Below are positions 24,311 through 32,871 of a stretch of 64,000 nucleotides of DNA, one piece after another; the first letter of the stretch is position 1; each line of letters starts with the position of its first letter. Origin of the DNA: JANOBD01 sp031411495. GTDB lineage: Bacteria > Planctomycetota > Phycisphaerae > Tepidisphaerales > Tepidisphaeraceae. The notes below the pieces were generated by a model. The model had not been told where the DNA came from. It did no database searches and saw nothing but the letters and a program-made list of their open reading frames with translations. The position numbers and the translations under genes were made by a program. The DNA lies in NCBI GenBank assembly GCA_031411495.1, contig JANOBD010000043.1, positions 39,088 through 103,087 of the forward strand. The letters run 5' to 3'.

Positions 24311-25384
24311 TCACCGCCGCGTCGGTTTCGCTGGCGCGGCCTCGAGGATCGGCTCGCCGGGTACCTTCCGCGTGATCTGCAGCGCCTTCTTGGATCGGAA
24401 CTTGCCGACGCGCCCGAAGAACTTGCCGCGGCCTTCGACTTCGAGCGACAGATCCGCGTCCAGCGCCTTGCCGGTTGTGATCACATCGCCGACCTGCAGC
24501 GAGAGGAGCTCGCTCAGACGGATCGTCGTCGTCGCCAGCACCGCGCGGACCTCCACCGGCGCCGAGTTGAGGTGCCTATTCAGCCGCTTCACGGCAACGT
24601 CGTTCGAGCCCTTCTTCTGGTAGTTGAACCACGACTGCGCCGTGAGCTGCGACATGATCGGCTCGATCACGGTGTACGGCACGCACAGGCTCATCGTCCC
24701 CGTTCGATTGCCCATCTTCAACTCGAAACCGATCACCACCACGGTTTCGTTCGGGGGCACGATCTGGACGAGCTGCGGGTTCGATTCGAAATCGTCGCAG
24801 ACGAACTTCACCGGCGTCACCGCGCTCCAAGCCTCGCTCAGGAACGTCGTCGCCCGCTCGGTGATGCGATCCACGAGTCGCTGCTCGATCTGCGTGAGCG
24901 GACGCTGCGGGATGAACAGGTCGGCGTTCGAGCCGCCGAGCAATCGGTCGATGATCGGGTAGATGATCAGCGGGCTGATCTCCAGACAGATCTGGCCGTC
25001 GAGTTGTTCGGATTTCAGCAGGTTGAAGCAGGTCGGATTCGGAAGCGAATGGATGAACTCGCTGTAGGTGAGCTGCTCGAGGTGGGCGACGCTCACTTCA
25101 ACGATCGTGCGAAGGAAGCCCGAGAGCGATGCGCCAAAGTTTCGGCCGAAGCCTTCGTGCAACGCCTCGAGTGCGCGCATCTGGTCTTTGGAGACGCGTT
25201 CGGGGCGTTTGAAGTCGTAGGTCTGATATTCGACGTTGTCGCCGTATCGGCCGGCCGAACCCGCGTATGCGCCCATGGACGAAGGCGCCGCGGACACAGC
25301 GACATCCGGCTTGGCGCTGATCGCCCCGGAATCGACGGCGGCCAGCAGTGCATCGACTTCACTTTGATCCAGCACATCGGACAC
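24311..25384 (-). CDS. fliM: Flagellar motor switch protein FliM
   Basis: The 357-residue protein begins with the CheY-P binding motif 'DVLDQSEVDALLAAV' (3-17). A linker and the CheC-like middle domain follow ('FGASLSGFLRTIVEVSVAHL', 'LEISPLIIYPIIDRLLGG'). The C-terminal SpoA domain ('LSELLSLQVGDVITTGKALD') packs with FliN in the C-ring. It controls the direction of flagellar rotation. It is an orphan here: no other flagellar or chemotaxis gene is in the window. Confidence 0.96.
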   Translation of the reverse strand: MSDVLDQSEVDALLAAVDSGAISAKPDVAVSAAPSSMGAYAGSAGRYGDNVEYQTYDFKRPERVSKDQMRALEALHEGFGRNFGASLSGFLRTIVEVSVAHLEQLTYSEFIHSLPNPTCFNLLKSEQLDGQICLEISPLIIYPIIDRLLGGSNADLFIPQRPLTQIEQRLVDRITERATTFLSEAWSAVTPVKFVCDDFESNPQLVQIVPPNETVVVIGFELKMGNRTGTMSLCVPYTVIEPIMSQLTAQSWFNYQKKGSNDVAVKRLNRHLNSAPVEVRAVLATTTIRLSELLSLQVGDVITTGKALDADLSLEVEGRGKFFGRVGKFRSKKALQITRKVPGEPILEAAPAKPTRR

Positions 25385-25561
25385 GAGCCGACCTCCCTGT
25401 CATTTCCATTTTCCGGGCGATCCATCGCGCGGCCGCACCGATTGCGTGCGATTGCTTCTCCTGCGTGCGGACGCGGAGCTTCCGCGCTGTGAAGAGTTAT
25501 CGGCAATTGAACGCCGAATTCAACAACTTCACCGGCGGACGGGCCGTGTCGATGCAAATGT

Positions 25562-26953
25562 ATGCCTTCTCGTCACGATTCCGCGTACGGCGTAGCCCTC
25601 CTGAACGGGCCCGAACCCCGCCCCGCGTTCGAATTGCCTCACTCGTTCGATCGATCGGTCGCCCACCAGCGGGCGGCGCATGCGGTCATCCCGGGCGCGG
25701 CGCACACGTACGCCAAAGGCGACGACCAATACCCGCAGGACCTCTGCCCGGTCATCACCCGCGGCGACGGCTGCCGCGTCTGGGACATGGACGGCAACCA
25801 GTTCATCGAGTTCGGCTCGGGCGTGCGGTCGGTCACGTTGGGTCACGGGTATCGGCACGTCGTCAATGCCGCGTACCGCGCCGCGATCAACGGCACGAAC
25901 TTCGCGAGGCCGCACGTTCTCGAACTTCGCACCGCCGATGCAATGCTGGAGATGATCCCCGGCGCGCAGATGATCAAGTTTGCCAAGCACGGTTCCGACG
26001 CGACGACGGCCGCGGTGAAACTCGCCCGCGCGTGGACCGGGCGCGACATGATCGCCATCTGCACCGATCACCCGTTCTTCAGCGTCGACGACTGGTTCAT
26101 CTCGACGACCGAAATGGACGCCGGCATCCTCGAATCCACGAAGAAGCTGACCGTCGGCTTCCGCTACAACGATCTCACTTCGCTCGAAACACTCTTCGAC
26201 GCGAACCCGAACCGCATTGCGTGCGTGATCATGGAAGCTGAGCGCGATCAGACGCCGAATCCGGGTTATCTGAACGCCGTGAAGGAACTCGTCGCGAAGC
26301 GCGGCGCGCTGCTGGTGTTCGACGAGATCGTCGCCGGCTTCCGCCTGCACACCGGCGGCGGGCAGACGCTGCACGGCGTGACGCCCGACCTCTCCACCTG
26401 GGGCAAGGGAATGGCCAACGGATTCGCGATCGCCGCCCTCGCCGGCCGGCGCGACATCATGGAACTCGGCGGGTTGACGCAAACCGAGCGCGACCGCGTC
26501 TTCCTCCTCAGCACGACCAACGGCGCAGAAACGACGAGCCTCGCCGCCTGTTGCGCGACGCTGGAGGTCTACAAGAGCCGCGACGTGATCGGCCACATCC
26601 GCGACGTGGGCGAGACGATTCGCGACGGATTCAATGCGATCACCGGGTCGCTCGGCATCGAGAAGCTTCTCTATGCCGACGGACATCCAAGTGTGCTCTT
26701 CTATGTGACCAAAGACCCCGGCGGCGCCAGGAGTCAGCCGTACCGAACCCTCTTCCTGCAGGAGTTGATCCGTCGGGGGTTGATCGCGCCGAGCCTGGTG
26801 GTGAATGACGCGTTCACCGAGGCCGACATCTCGCACGCGCTGTGGGCCTTCCAGGGCGCGGCCGAGGTCTATGCCCGAGCGATCCAGGACGGATCGGTAG
26901 AGAAGTATCTTCTGGGCAGAAGCGTCAAGCCGGTCTTCCGTAAGCGCGTGTGA
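25562..26953 (+). CDS. Class III PLP aminotransferase, glutamate-1-semialdehyde 2,1-aminomutase-like
   Basis: The 463-residue protein has the class III fold. Features are 'DMDGNQFIEFGSGVRSVTLG' (about 74-93), 'FAKHGSDATTAAVKLARAWT' (PLP-phosphate region), 'VFDEIVAGFR' (Asp for PLP pyridine N) and 'LSTWGKGMANGFAIAAL' with the PLP lysine. Canonical HemL reads 'TLGKIIGGGLP' at the lysine. The variant 'WGKGMANG' fits the wider aminomutase-like group found in antibiotic and surface-sugar pathways. It should be annotated as GSA-aminomutase-like, without assigning haem synthesis. It is divergent from fliM across about 177 bases. Confidence 0.85.
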   Translation: MPSRHDSAYGVALLNGPEPRPAFELPHSFDRSVAHQRAAHAVIPGAAHTYAKGDDQYPQDLCPVITRGDGCRVWDMDGNQFIEFGSGVRSVTLGHGYRHVVNAAYRAAINGTNFARPHVLELRTADAMLEMIPGAQMIKFAKHGSDATTAAVKLARAWTGRDMIAICTDHPFFSVDDWFISTTEMDAGILESTKKLTVGFRYNDLTSLETLFDANPNRIACVIMEAERDQTPNPGYLNAVKELVAKRGALLVFDEIVAGFRLHTGGGQTLHGVTPDLSTWGKGMANGFAIAALAGRRDIMELGGLTQTERDRVFLLSTTNGAETTSLAACCATLEVYKSRDVIGHIRDVGETIRDGFNAITGSLGIEKLLYADGHPSVLFYVTKDPGGARSQPYRTLFLQELIRRGLIAPSLVVNDAFTEADISHALWAFQGAAEVYARAIQDGSVEKYLLGRSVKPVFRKRV

Positions 26954-26995
26954 CCCCGACCCGCGTGCTCCGCCACTTGCGCCCGGGCCGGGAAT

Positions 26996-29791
26996 TCACG
27001 CCCGTTCGCCGGGCTCCATTCGGCCCAGCAGTCTTGGGCTCAGCTTTCCATACAGCACGCTCGTCGCGAGCAGGATGGTGCCGACGCCGAGGAAGCTCAG
27101 GATGCGCCAGCCGGTGCCGGCATCGGCGAGGTCGACGAAGACGATCTTCATCAGCGTGATCCCCAGCAGCCCGAGCCCCGCGTAGCGCAACACGCTCGAC
27201 CGCACCGCAAAGCCGACGGCGATACTCGCGATCGCGTAGAGCCCCCAGTAGACGCTGAAAGCCACGAGCGTCTTTGACTCGCCGACATCGCGGCTGATTT
27301 CGATCGAGCCGACCACCAGCGGGAGCAGGAAGATCATCGCCCGGGCGACATTTCGCGCGATGATGTGCGTCGTCGTTCGAGCCGCGAAGATGAGCAATCC
27401 GATCAGGATCACCGCGAGCAATACCTGTGCATTGAGGAGTACCCGCACGCCCGCGTCGTGATTTTGCAGGACGAACTGGAAGCAGTCGAACAGGATGAAC
27501 TTCGCCGCGATCACGCAGATGAGAAGGGTCGAACCGGCTTTCAGTTCGGCCAACTGCTTTTCGCGCACGCCCATCGTCCTGGCGATCCACGGAAGCGCTG
27601 CGGCCGCGATCGACCAGAGCGCGGTCCAGCCGAAGTTCGTCACCTGTACGCGAGGCCAGACGAACGATTGGCCGGCCGCGACTGCGTGATGCACCGCGCG
27701 TTCGATCTCAACGGATAGCGCAATGCACATGGCCGCGACGCCCAGCAGGATCGATACGCTCAGCACGTGTGAATACGTCTCGACGAGCACGCTCGCCTGC
27801 CGGCCCGCCAGTTTGACCAGGGCCCAGAGCGAACCGACCGCGACGATTCCCGTACCGATCGATGCGTTGAACAGGAGCCGATGACCGGCGAGATCCTTGT
27901 CGCTGAATCGGTCGGCAATGACGTCGATGCCGACCCAGCGCGCGACCGCCAGCGCGATCACCGCGCCGGCAAGGGCGCGGTAGACATTGGCAGTCGGTCG
28001 AGCAGCGAATGACAAACAGAAGCAGAGCCACGCGATCGCGATTCCCGCGCCGGTCGTGGTCAGGGATGGCAACGCAGCGACGCAGACGATCGTTTTCAGG
28101 ATCGTCGCCGCGATCGCGACGCTGCTCGCAAGCGAGCGCATCGGCTGGTCGCCGCTCGGATGGACCGCGGCGATGAACCGCCGCGAAAGTACGATCGCAA
28201 TCGCGTGGCCGATCGCGGAGACGAGCAGACCGATGAGGAAATAAGTCGGGATGGCGATGCCGGCGACATTGAACGCGATCTGATTGAGGGAACTGCCGGC
28301 CGGATCACCCGCCACGCGCGCGACCAGGAGCAGTGCCGCCGCATACCACACCAGAACGCCGCCGACGGCAGTGCGCAGCCGGCCGACCGTTGCGCCGAGG
28401 ATGACGTAACCGAGGGCCATGATCGCCCACGCAACGAAGATCCAGGGGCCGGACAGTGCCACCGGCACCGCGACGAAGAGGAGGATTCCGCCCTGCACCA
28501 GCCAGCTCTGGCCGAGCATGCGGAGCGGTTGCAGTTTCGAGAAGAAGACCGTCGCGCCGGCAGTAAAGGCGATGAACGAGAGCGCGACCATGATCGCGCC
28601 GCGCTGGATGTCTGAAAGCGGCATTGACCAGCGGAGCAGCGCGATTGCCAGTGCGGCCGTCACCGCGAAGCTGAAAGTCGGGTGCGAAAACGTTCCGCCG
28701 CCCTGCTTCCGTGCGGCCAGTGCGTTCTCAATCTGGAACAGCGCGGCATAAAGCGCGACGAAGCACACGGTCGGCGCCGAGTATGCACTCGCCGGCGAGA
28801 GGAGCCGAGCGGCCATCCACAGTGAGAGCGTGGCGAGCGAGAAGTTTCGGAGGATCCACCATCGCGCTCCCTTGCCAATGTGGGCCAGTGCCAATGCCAG
28901 CAGTTGCAGCGCCAGCAGATACACGAGCAGCGGCACTTGGCCGACCGCGCGGTTGCGCAGAATGATCGGCGCGATGTTCGCTCCGAGGAGTGAAAGGATC
29001 GCGATCGAGACCAGCCCGCCGCGAAGCGCGATCAGCGCGCCGATCGCGCACGCGCCAGCCATCAGCGCAAAGGCGACGGGTTGTTCATAGAGTTGGTAGT
29101 AGGCGTTGCCGGCGTAGCTGACGACGAACAATCCCGCGATGCCTGCGGCATACAAGCCGACGGCGGCGACGGGATTCACCTTGCGATGGACATACTCGCC
29201 AGCGCCGATGAGGCCGATGCCGACCGCGTAGTAGATCCCGAGCTTGACGCTGTCGGGCAGCCCGCCGAGCCAGCCCTGGTCGTAGGCGAACTTCACACCC
29301 ATCGCGGCGCCGATGACGACGACAATCGCGCCGATCCACCCGGCCAGCTTCAGGCCGATCGCCTGCTCGAAGCCCGCGTGCGCCGGCCCGACGGGACGCG
29401 CGTTTCCTGGCGGCAACAGCGCCGGCGGCACTGACCGCTCATAATCAACCGGGGAGCCGGCGCGCAGCGCGTCGAAGGCGGCCGCCTTGCCGGGATGCGA
29501 CTCGTCGACCGCTTCGGGCGGCGCCGGCATGCCGGCGAGCTCATGGGCCGGGCGATCGATCTCGCCGCCGGGGCTTTCATCTTCGAATGCTTCCCGAGGC
29601 ACCAGCGCGCCGCGCTCGTCGCGCGCTTGGACGACCTCGGGACGCGATGACTGCCGGGGCAGCGGCGGCGGCTGTGGCGCGGGCCCGGCGACGGACATGG
29701 CCGACACAGGCTCGCCGAGTTGGTCCAGGCGTGCCTCGATCCGCGCGATCCGCCGCTCGAGTTCGTTCAAGCGTTCGTCGAACCCTTCCAT
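26996..29791 (-). CDS. DUF2339 family large multi-spanning membrane protein
   Basis: The 931-residue product starts at ATG 29791, with GGAC upstream; the frame is open to 29833. An N-terminal coiled coil ('ERLNELERRIARIEARLDQL') is followed by a ~130-residue Pro/Ala-rich cytosolic linker. About 25-28 hydrophobic helices then run to the end ('GLKLAGWIGAIVVVIGAAMG', 'DQGWLGGLPDSVKLGIYYAV'). This coiled coil plus helix array is the DUF2339 arrangement; function is unknown in all organisms. It is convergent with the aminomutase-like gene (42-base gap) and divergent from the MFS gene. Confidence 0.9.
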   Translation of the reverse strand: MEGFDERLNELERRIARIEARLDQLGEPVSAMSVAGPAPQPPPLPRQSSRPEVVQARDERGALVPREAFEDESPGGEIDRPAHELAGMPAPPEAVDESHPGKAAAFDALRAGSPVDYERSVPPALLPPGNARPVGPAHAGFEQAIGLKLAGWIGAIVVVIGAAMGVKFAYDQGWLGGLPDSVKLGIYYAVGIGLIGAGEYVHRKVNPVAAVGLYAAGIAGLFVVSYAGNAYYQLYEQPVAFALMAGACAIGALIALRGGLVSIAILSLLGANIAPIILRNRAVGQVPLLVYLLALQLLALALAHIGKGARWWILRNFSLATLSLWMAARLLSPASAYSAPTVCFVALYAALFQIENALAARKQGGGTFSHPTFSFAVTAALAIALLRWSMPLSDIQRGAIMVALSFIAFTAGATVFFSKLQPLRMLGQSWLVQGGILLFVAVPVALSGPWIFVAWAIMALGYVILGATVGRLRTAVGGVLVWYAAALLLVARVAGDPAGSSLNQIAFNVAGIAIPTYFLIGLLVSAIGHAIAIVLSRRFIAAVHPSGDQPMRSLASSVAIAATILKTIVCVAALPSLTTTGAGIAIAWLCFCLSFAARPTANVYRALAGAVIALAVARWVGIDVIADRFSDKDLAGHRLLFNASIGTGIVAVGSLWALVKLAGRQASVLVETYSHVLSVSILLGVAAMCIALSVEIERAVHHAVAAGQSFVWPRVQVTNFGWTALWSIAAAALPWIARTMGVREKQLAELKAGSTLLICVIAAKFILFDCFQFVLQNHDAGVRVLLNAQVLLAVILIGLLIFAARTTTHIIARNVARAMIFLLPLVVGSIEISRDVGESKTLVAFSVYWGLYAIASIAVGFAVRSSVLRYAGLGLLGITLMKIVFVDLADAGTGWRILSFLGVGTILLATSVLYGKLSPRLLGRMEPGERA

Positions 29792-29913
29792 GGCGTCCAG
29801 CGTACCGACGTATCGGGCAAACCGACAATTCACCCTTCATCATCGCCGAGATCGCGAGCCGAGACTGTCTCGCATCAGGCTCGAAGCTCGCATGTGGTAC
29901 CGGCGTCGATAAG

Positions 29914-31320
29914 ATGCTCACCACCATGTCAACCACCGCACTTTCGGCGACCGCTCCCAAATCAGTCGCATGGATTCGTCTGTCATTGATGATGTTTCTG
30001 CAGTACGCGGTTTGGGGCGTGTGGCTGCCGATCCTGGCCGGGTACTTCGGAAAACCAGTTGAACAAGGCGGACTGGGATTCACCGGGGCGCAGATCGGCT
30101 GGATCCTTGGGCTGGCGGGCTCGATCGGCGCGGTCTCGGCACCGTTCATCGCCGGCCAGCTCGCCGATCGGATCATGAATGCCGAGCGGGCGCTCGGCAT
30201 CATGCTCGTTCTCGGCGGCGTCGTGAAACTCGTGATGACCGAGCAGACATCCTACGGCGTCTGGATGCTGCTCTCGATCCTCTACTCGATCCTCTACATG
30301 CCGACGCTCGCTCTCACCAACAGCGTCGCGTTCGCTCACCTCAGTGACAAGGAAAGACAGTTCCCGCCGATCCGCGCGTGGGGAACGATCGGGTGGATCG
30401 TCGCGTCGGTGGCGTTCCCGCTCTTCTTCATGAAGAGCGGCATTCACATCGTCTCATACTGGCCGTTTGTCGATGGCGCCGCGCGGCCGGATGAAGTCTC
30501 GCAGATGAAGCACTCGATGACGGTTTCGGGCGTGATCTCGATCGGCTACGGCATCTACTGCTTCCTGGTGCTTCCCAAGACGCCGCCGCGCCGCGACGGC
30601 GAACCGCTCGCGTTTGCCGCGGCATTCAAGCTGCTCACGCAGCCGTCCTGCCTCGCGCTGATGGCGGCCGCCCTGCTCGTTTCGATGGTTCACCAGGTCT
30701 ATTTCTTCCGCACGCCCGGGTACATCACCGATGCGATCGGGCTGAGCGCCGGCGACATCGGCCCGACGATGGCAATCGGACAGGTGAGCGAAATCGTCTT
30801 CCTCGCCATCCTCGGCCTGTTCCTCAAACACATCGGCTACAAGTGGATCATCATCCTCGGCGCACTCTCCTACATGGCGCGCTACGCGATATTCGCGACG
30901 ATCCCGACTCCGGGCGTGATGAAGCTCGCGATGCTCCTGCACGGGATGAATTATGGCTTCTTCTTCGCGGGCGCGTTCATGTTCGTCGAGAAGATCGCGC
31001 CCGCGAACATCCGCCACAGCGCGCAGACGGTGTTCGGCATCATCATTCTTGGGCTCGGCCCGGTGCTGGCAGGTCTATACAACCAGTGGCTCGACTCGTT
31101 TTCGCTCAAGGCTGCCGTTCATGCACTGCCCGATAGCGCGAGCGCCACCACCGCGATCGCCGCGGCCACGACGCTTCCGGCATCCGTTTTCAACTACGCG
31201 ACCTTCTGGGGCATTCAATCCGGGATCGCGCTCCTTGCGGCCCTGATCCTGCTCGTCGCGTTTCCAAACCGGTGGGAGGAGCGAGACGAGCCCCTGCCGG
31301 CGCCCGTACCCGAAGCATGA
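29914..31320 (+). CDS. MFS transporter, nucleoside:H+ symporter (NupG/XapB) type
   Basis: The protein has 468 residues from ATG 29914; Met5 at 29926 is also possible. Helix one has the family pattern 'RLSLMMFLQYAVWGVWLPIL'. 'FTGAQIGWILGLAGSIGAVS' and 'SVAFAHLSDKERQFPPIRAW' match the Nuc_H_symport group, in which the 'R-x-W/G-T-I-G-W' segment follows ('RAWGTIGWIVASVAFPLF'). It should import nucleosides or a related solute with protons. Its frame extends far upstream, but that part is antisense to the DUF2339 gene and not coding. It is divergent from DUF2339 across about 120 bases. Confidence 0.88.
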   Translation: MLTTMSTTALSATAPKSVAWIRLSLMMFLQYAVWGVWLPILAGYFGKPVEQGGLGFTGAQIGWILGLAGSIGAVSAPFIAGQLADRIMNAERALGIMLVLGGVVKLVMTEQTSYGVWMLLSILYSILYMPTLALTNSVAFAHLSDKERQFPPIRAWGTIGWIVASVAFPLFFMKSGIHIVSYWPFVDGAARPDEVSQMKHSMTVSGVISIGYGIYCFLVLPKTPPRRDGEPLAFAAAFKLLTQPSCLALMAAALLVSMVHQVYFFRTPGYITDAIGLSAGDIGPTMAIGQVSEIVFLAILGLFLKHIGYKWIIILGALSYMARYAIFATIPTPGVMKLAMLLHGMNYGFFFAGAFMFVEKIAPANIRHSAQTVFGIIILGLGPVLAGLYNQWLDSFSLKAAVHALPDSASATTAIAAATTLPASVFNYATFWGIQSGIALLAALILLVAFPNRWEERDEPLPAPVPEA

Positions 31321-31335
31321 GGTGCGAATCCTGAG

Positions 31336-32637
31336 CTAGGTCTTTGGCTCTTCCACTGCATCTGAGCCGGGGATCAGTCCTGTGCCGCCCATCTCGGCCT
31401 TGGGCGCTTTCACGATCCGCTCGTGGATCATTCCCATCTTGTACGCGGCCACGATGATCGAGCCGAACAGGACCAGGTAGAAGCCGACAGCGTAACGCGT
31501 GCGGATGTAAATGATCGCGATGCCGCAGATCACGAAGAAGATCGCCAGCGCGTACGCGGTGAGGACGGCCTGCTTCACGCTCATGCCGCGGGCGACGAGC
31601 TGGTGATGCAGGTGTTGTTTATCCGCGCTGAAGAGCGCCCGGCCGGCGAGTTTTCGACGCGCGAAGGCGAGCGCGGTATCGAGCACCGGCAGCGAGAACA
31701 TCACCATCGCCGCGAGCAGCCAGCGGGCCTCGGCCTCGCCGAGCAGGACGATCATCAGCGCGCACGAGAAGCCAAGGAACAGGCTCCCGGCATCGCCCAT
31801 GAAGATGCTCGCCGGGTTGAAATTGAACGGCACGAAGCCGAGCGTCGCCGCGAGCAGCGCGAGTCCCAGGACGACGCGGAGCGAGTCGCGGTTGGCGAGC
31901 ACGGGGCTGGTAAGATTGGGATAGAGCGCGAGATTGATCGCCAGCACGAGCAGGCCCAGCGAGATGATCGCGGTCACGCCGCCGCACAGGCCGTCGAGGC
32001 CGTCCATCAGATTGGAGGCGTTGCAGCAGAAGACGACGATCGCGGTCGTGAGCCCGCAGGAGGAGATGTAGATCGCCCACTGCGCGATGTCGTGCACGGT
32101 GTGAGGATCGAGCGATTTCGGCAGGCGAAGGACGATGTTCTCGATGAATGGCGCGGTGATCGTCGTGCCGATCCCGCCGGCGAGCAGGACGATCGCCGCC
32201 AGAACCTGCCCGGCGATCTTGAACTTCGGGGACATGTGCCGGATGTCATCATAGAAGCCGAGCGCGACGACGAGCATCGCACTGACCACGATATGGATCG
32301 GAATCTTCAGGAGCGGCACGACGGTGGACGGCCCGTAATGGGCAAGCCACGAAGGGCCGAGATGCCACTGGCATTTTGTCGCGACCGCTACGCCCACCAG
32401 CCAGCCGAGGAACACCGCGATGCCGCCGAGGTAAGCGACGGGCTCACGATGGATTTTTCGCAGGCCGTCGGGCTTGTCCACGATTCCGTAATAGGTCGCG
32501 ACGCGCCGCATGATGGGCGTCATCAGGTATGCGACAATAAAAGCGGCGTAAAAGACCCAGACATAGGGCTTGAGAACATCGTCGGCGGAGAGCTTTCCGA
32601 CATCGGCGAGGAGAGCGGCGGGCATCGGTATCGTCAT
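31336..32637 (-). CDS. Undecaprenyl-phosphate sugar-1-phosphate transferase (MraY/WecA/TagO family)
   Basis: The 433-residue membrane enzyme has about 10-11 helices. Family motifs are 'DKPDGLRKIHREPVAYLGGI' (about 77-96), 'ASNLMDGLDGL' (catalytic Asp pair), 'NPASIFMGDAGSLFLGF' and the 'HLHHQL' motif in the final cytoplasmic loop. It transfers a (N-acetyl)hexosamine-1-phosphate from its UDP-sugar to undecaprenyl phosphate, starting a surface glycan. This gives a local partner for the CapD-like dehydratase at 11.7 kb, though they are 19 kb apart. It is convergent with the MFS gene (15-base gap). Confidence 0.94.
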   Translation of the reverse strand: MTIPMPAALLADVGKLSADDVLKPYVWVFYAAFIVAYLMTPIMRRVATYYGIVDKPDGLRKIHREPVAYLGGIAVFLGWLVGVAVATKCQWHLGPSWLAHYGPSTVVPLLKIPIHIVVSAMLVVALGFYDDIRHMSPKFKIAGQVLAAIVLLAGGIGTTITAPFIENIVLRLPKSLDPHTVHDIAQWAIYISSCGLTTAIVVFCCNASNLMDGLDGLCGGVTAIISLGLLVLAINLALYPNLTSPVLANRDSLRVVLGLALLAATLGFVPFNFNPASIFMGDAGSLFLGFSCALMIVLLGEAEARWLLAAMVMFSLPVLDTALAFARRKLAGRALFSADKQHLHHQLVARGMSVKQAVLTAYALAIFFVICGIAIIYIRTRYAVGFYLVLFGSIIVAAYKMGMIHERIVKAPKAEMGGTGLIPGSDAVEEPKT

Positions 32638-32871
32638 AACAAGCGGTCCACGCTATAGTTGCTGATCGACTGCGAGCGAAATCACTTCCGCTGCGCGCGA
32701 GCAGAAGGCAACCTACCAACACACCCTCTCCCCTCCAAATCGGCAAAAACGCCATGCGGATCGCGGCGGATTCACCAAATTCTCGAGACACTGGTGCGCG
32801 GTCGACTGCGTCCTATACTCTTGCGGAGATGCATCTCCTTCGCATGTGAGAAGGATTCAAGGACGAGAGAA

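Noticed and set aside
25562..26953. Calling the class III aminotransferase HemL for haem synthesis
   Set aside because: The lysine region 'WGKGMANG' differs from the canonical HemL 'GKIIGGG', so only an aminomutase-like call is supported.
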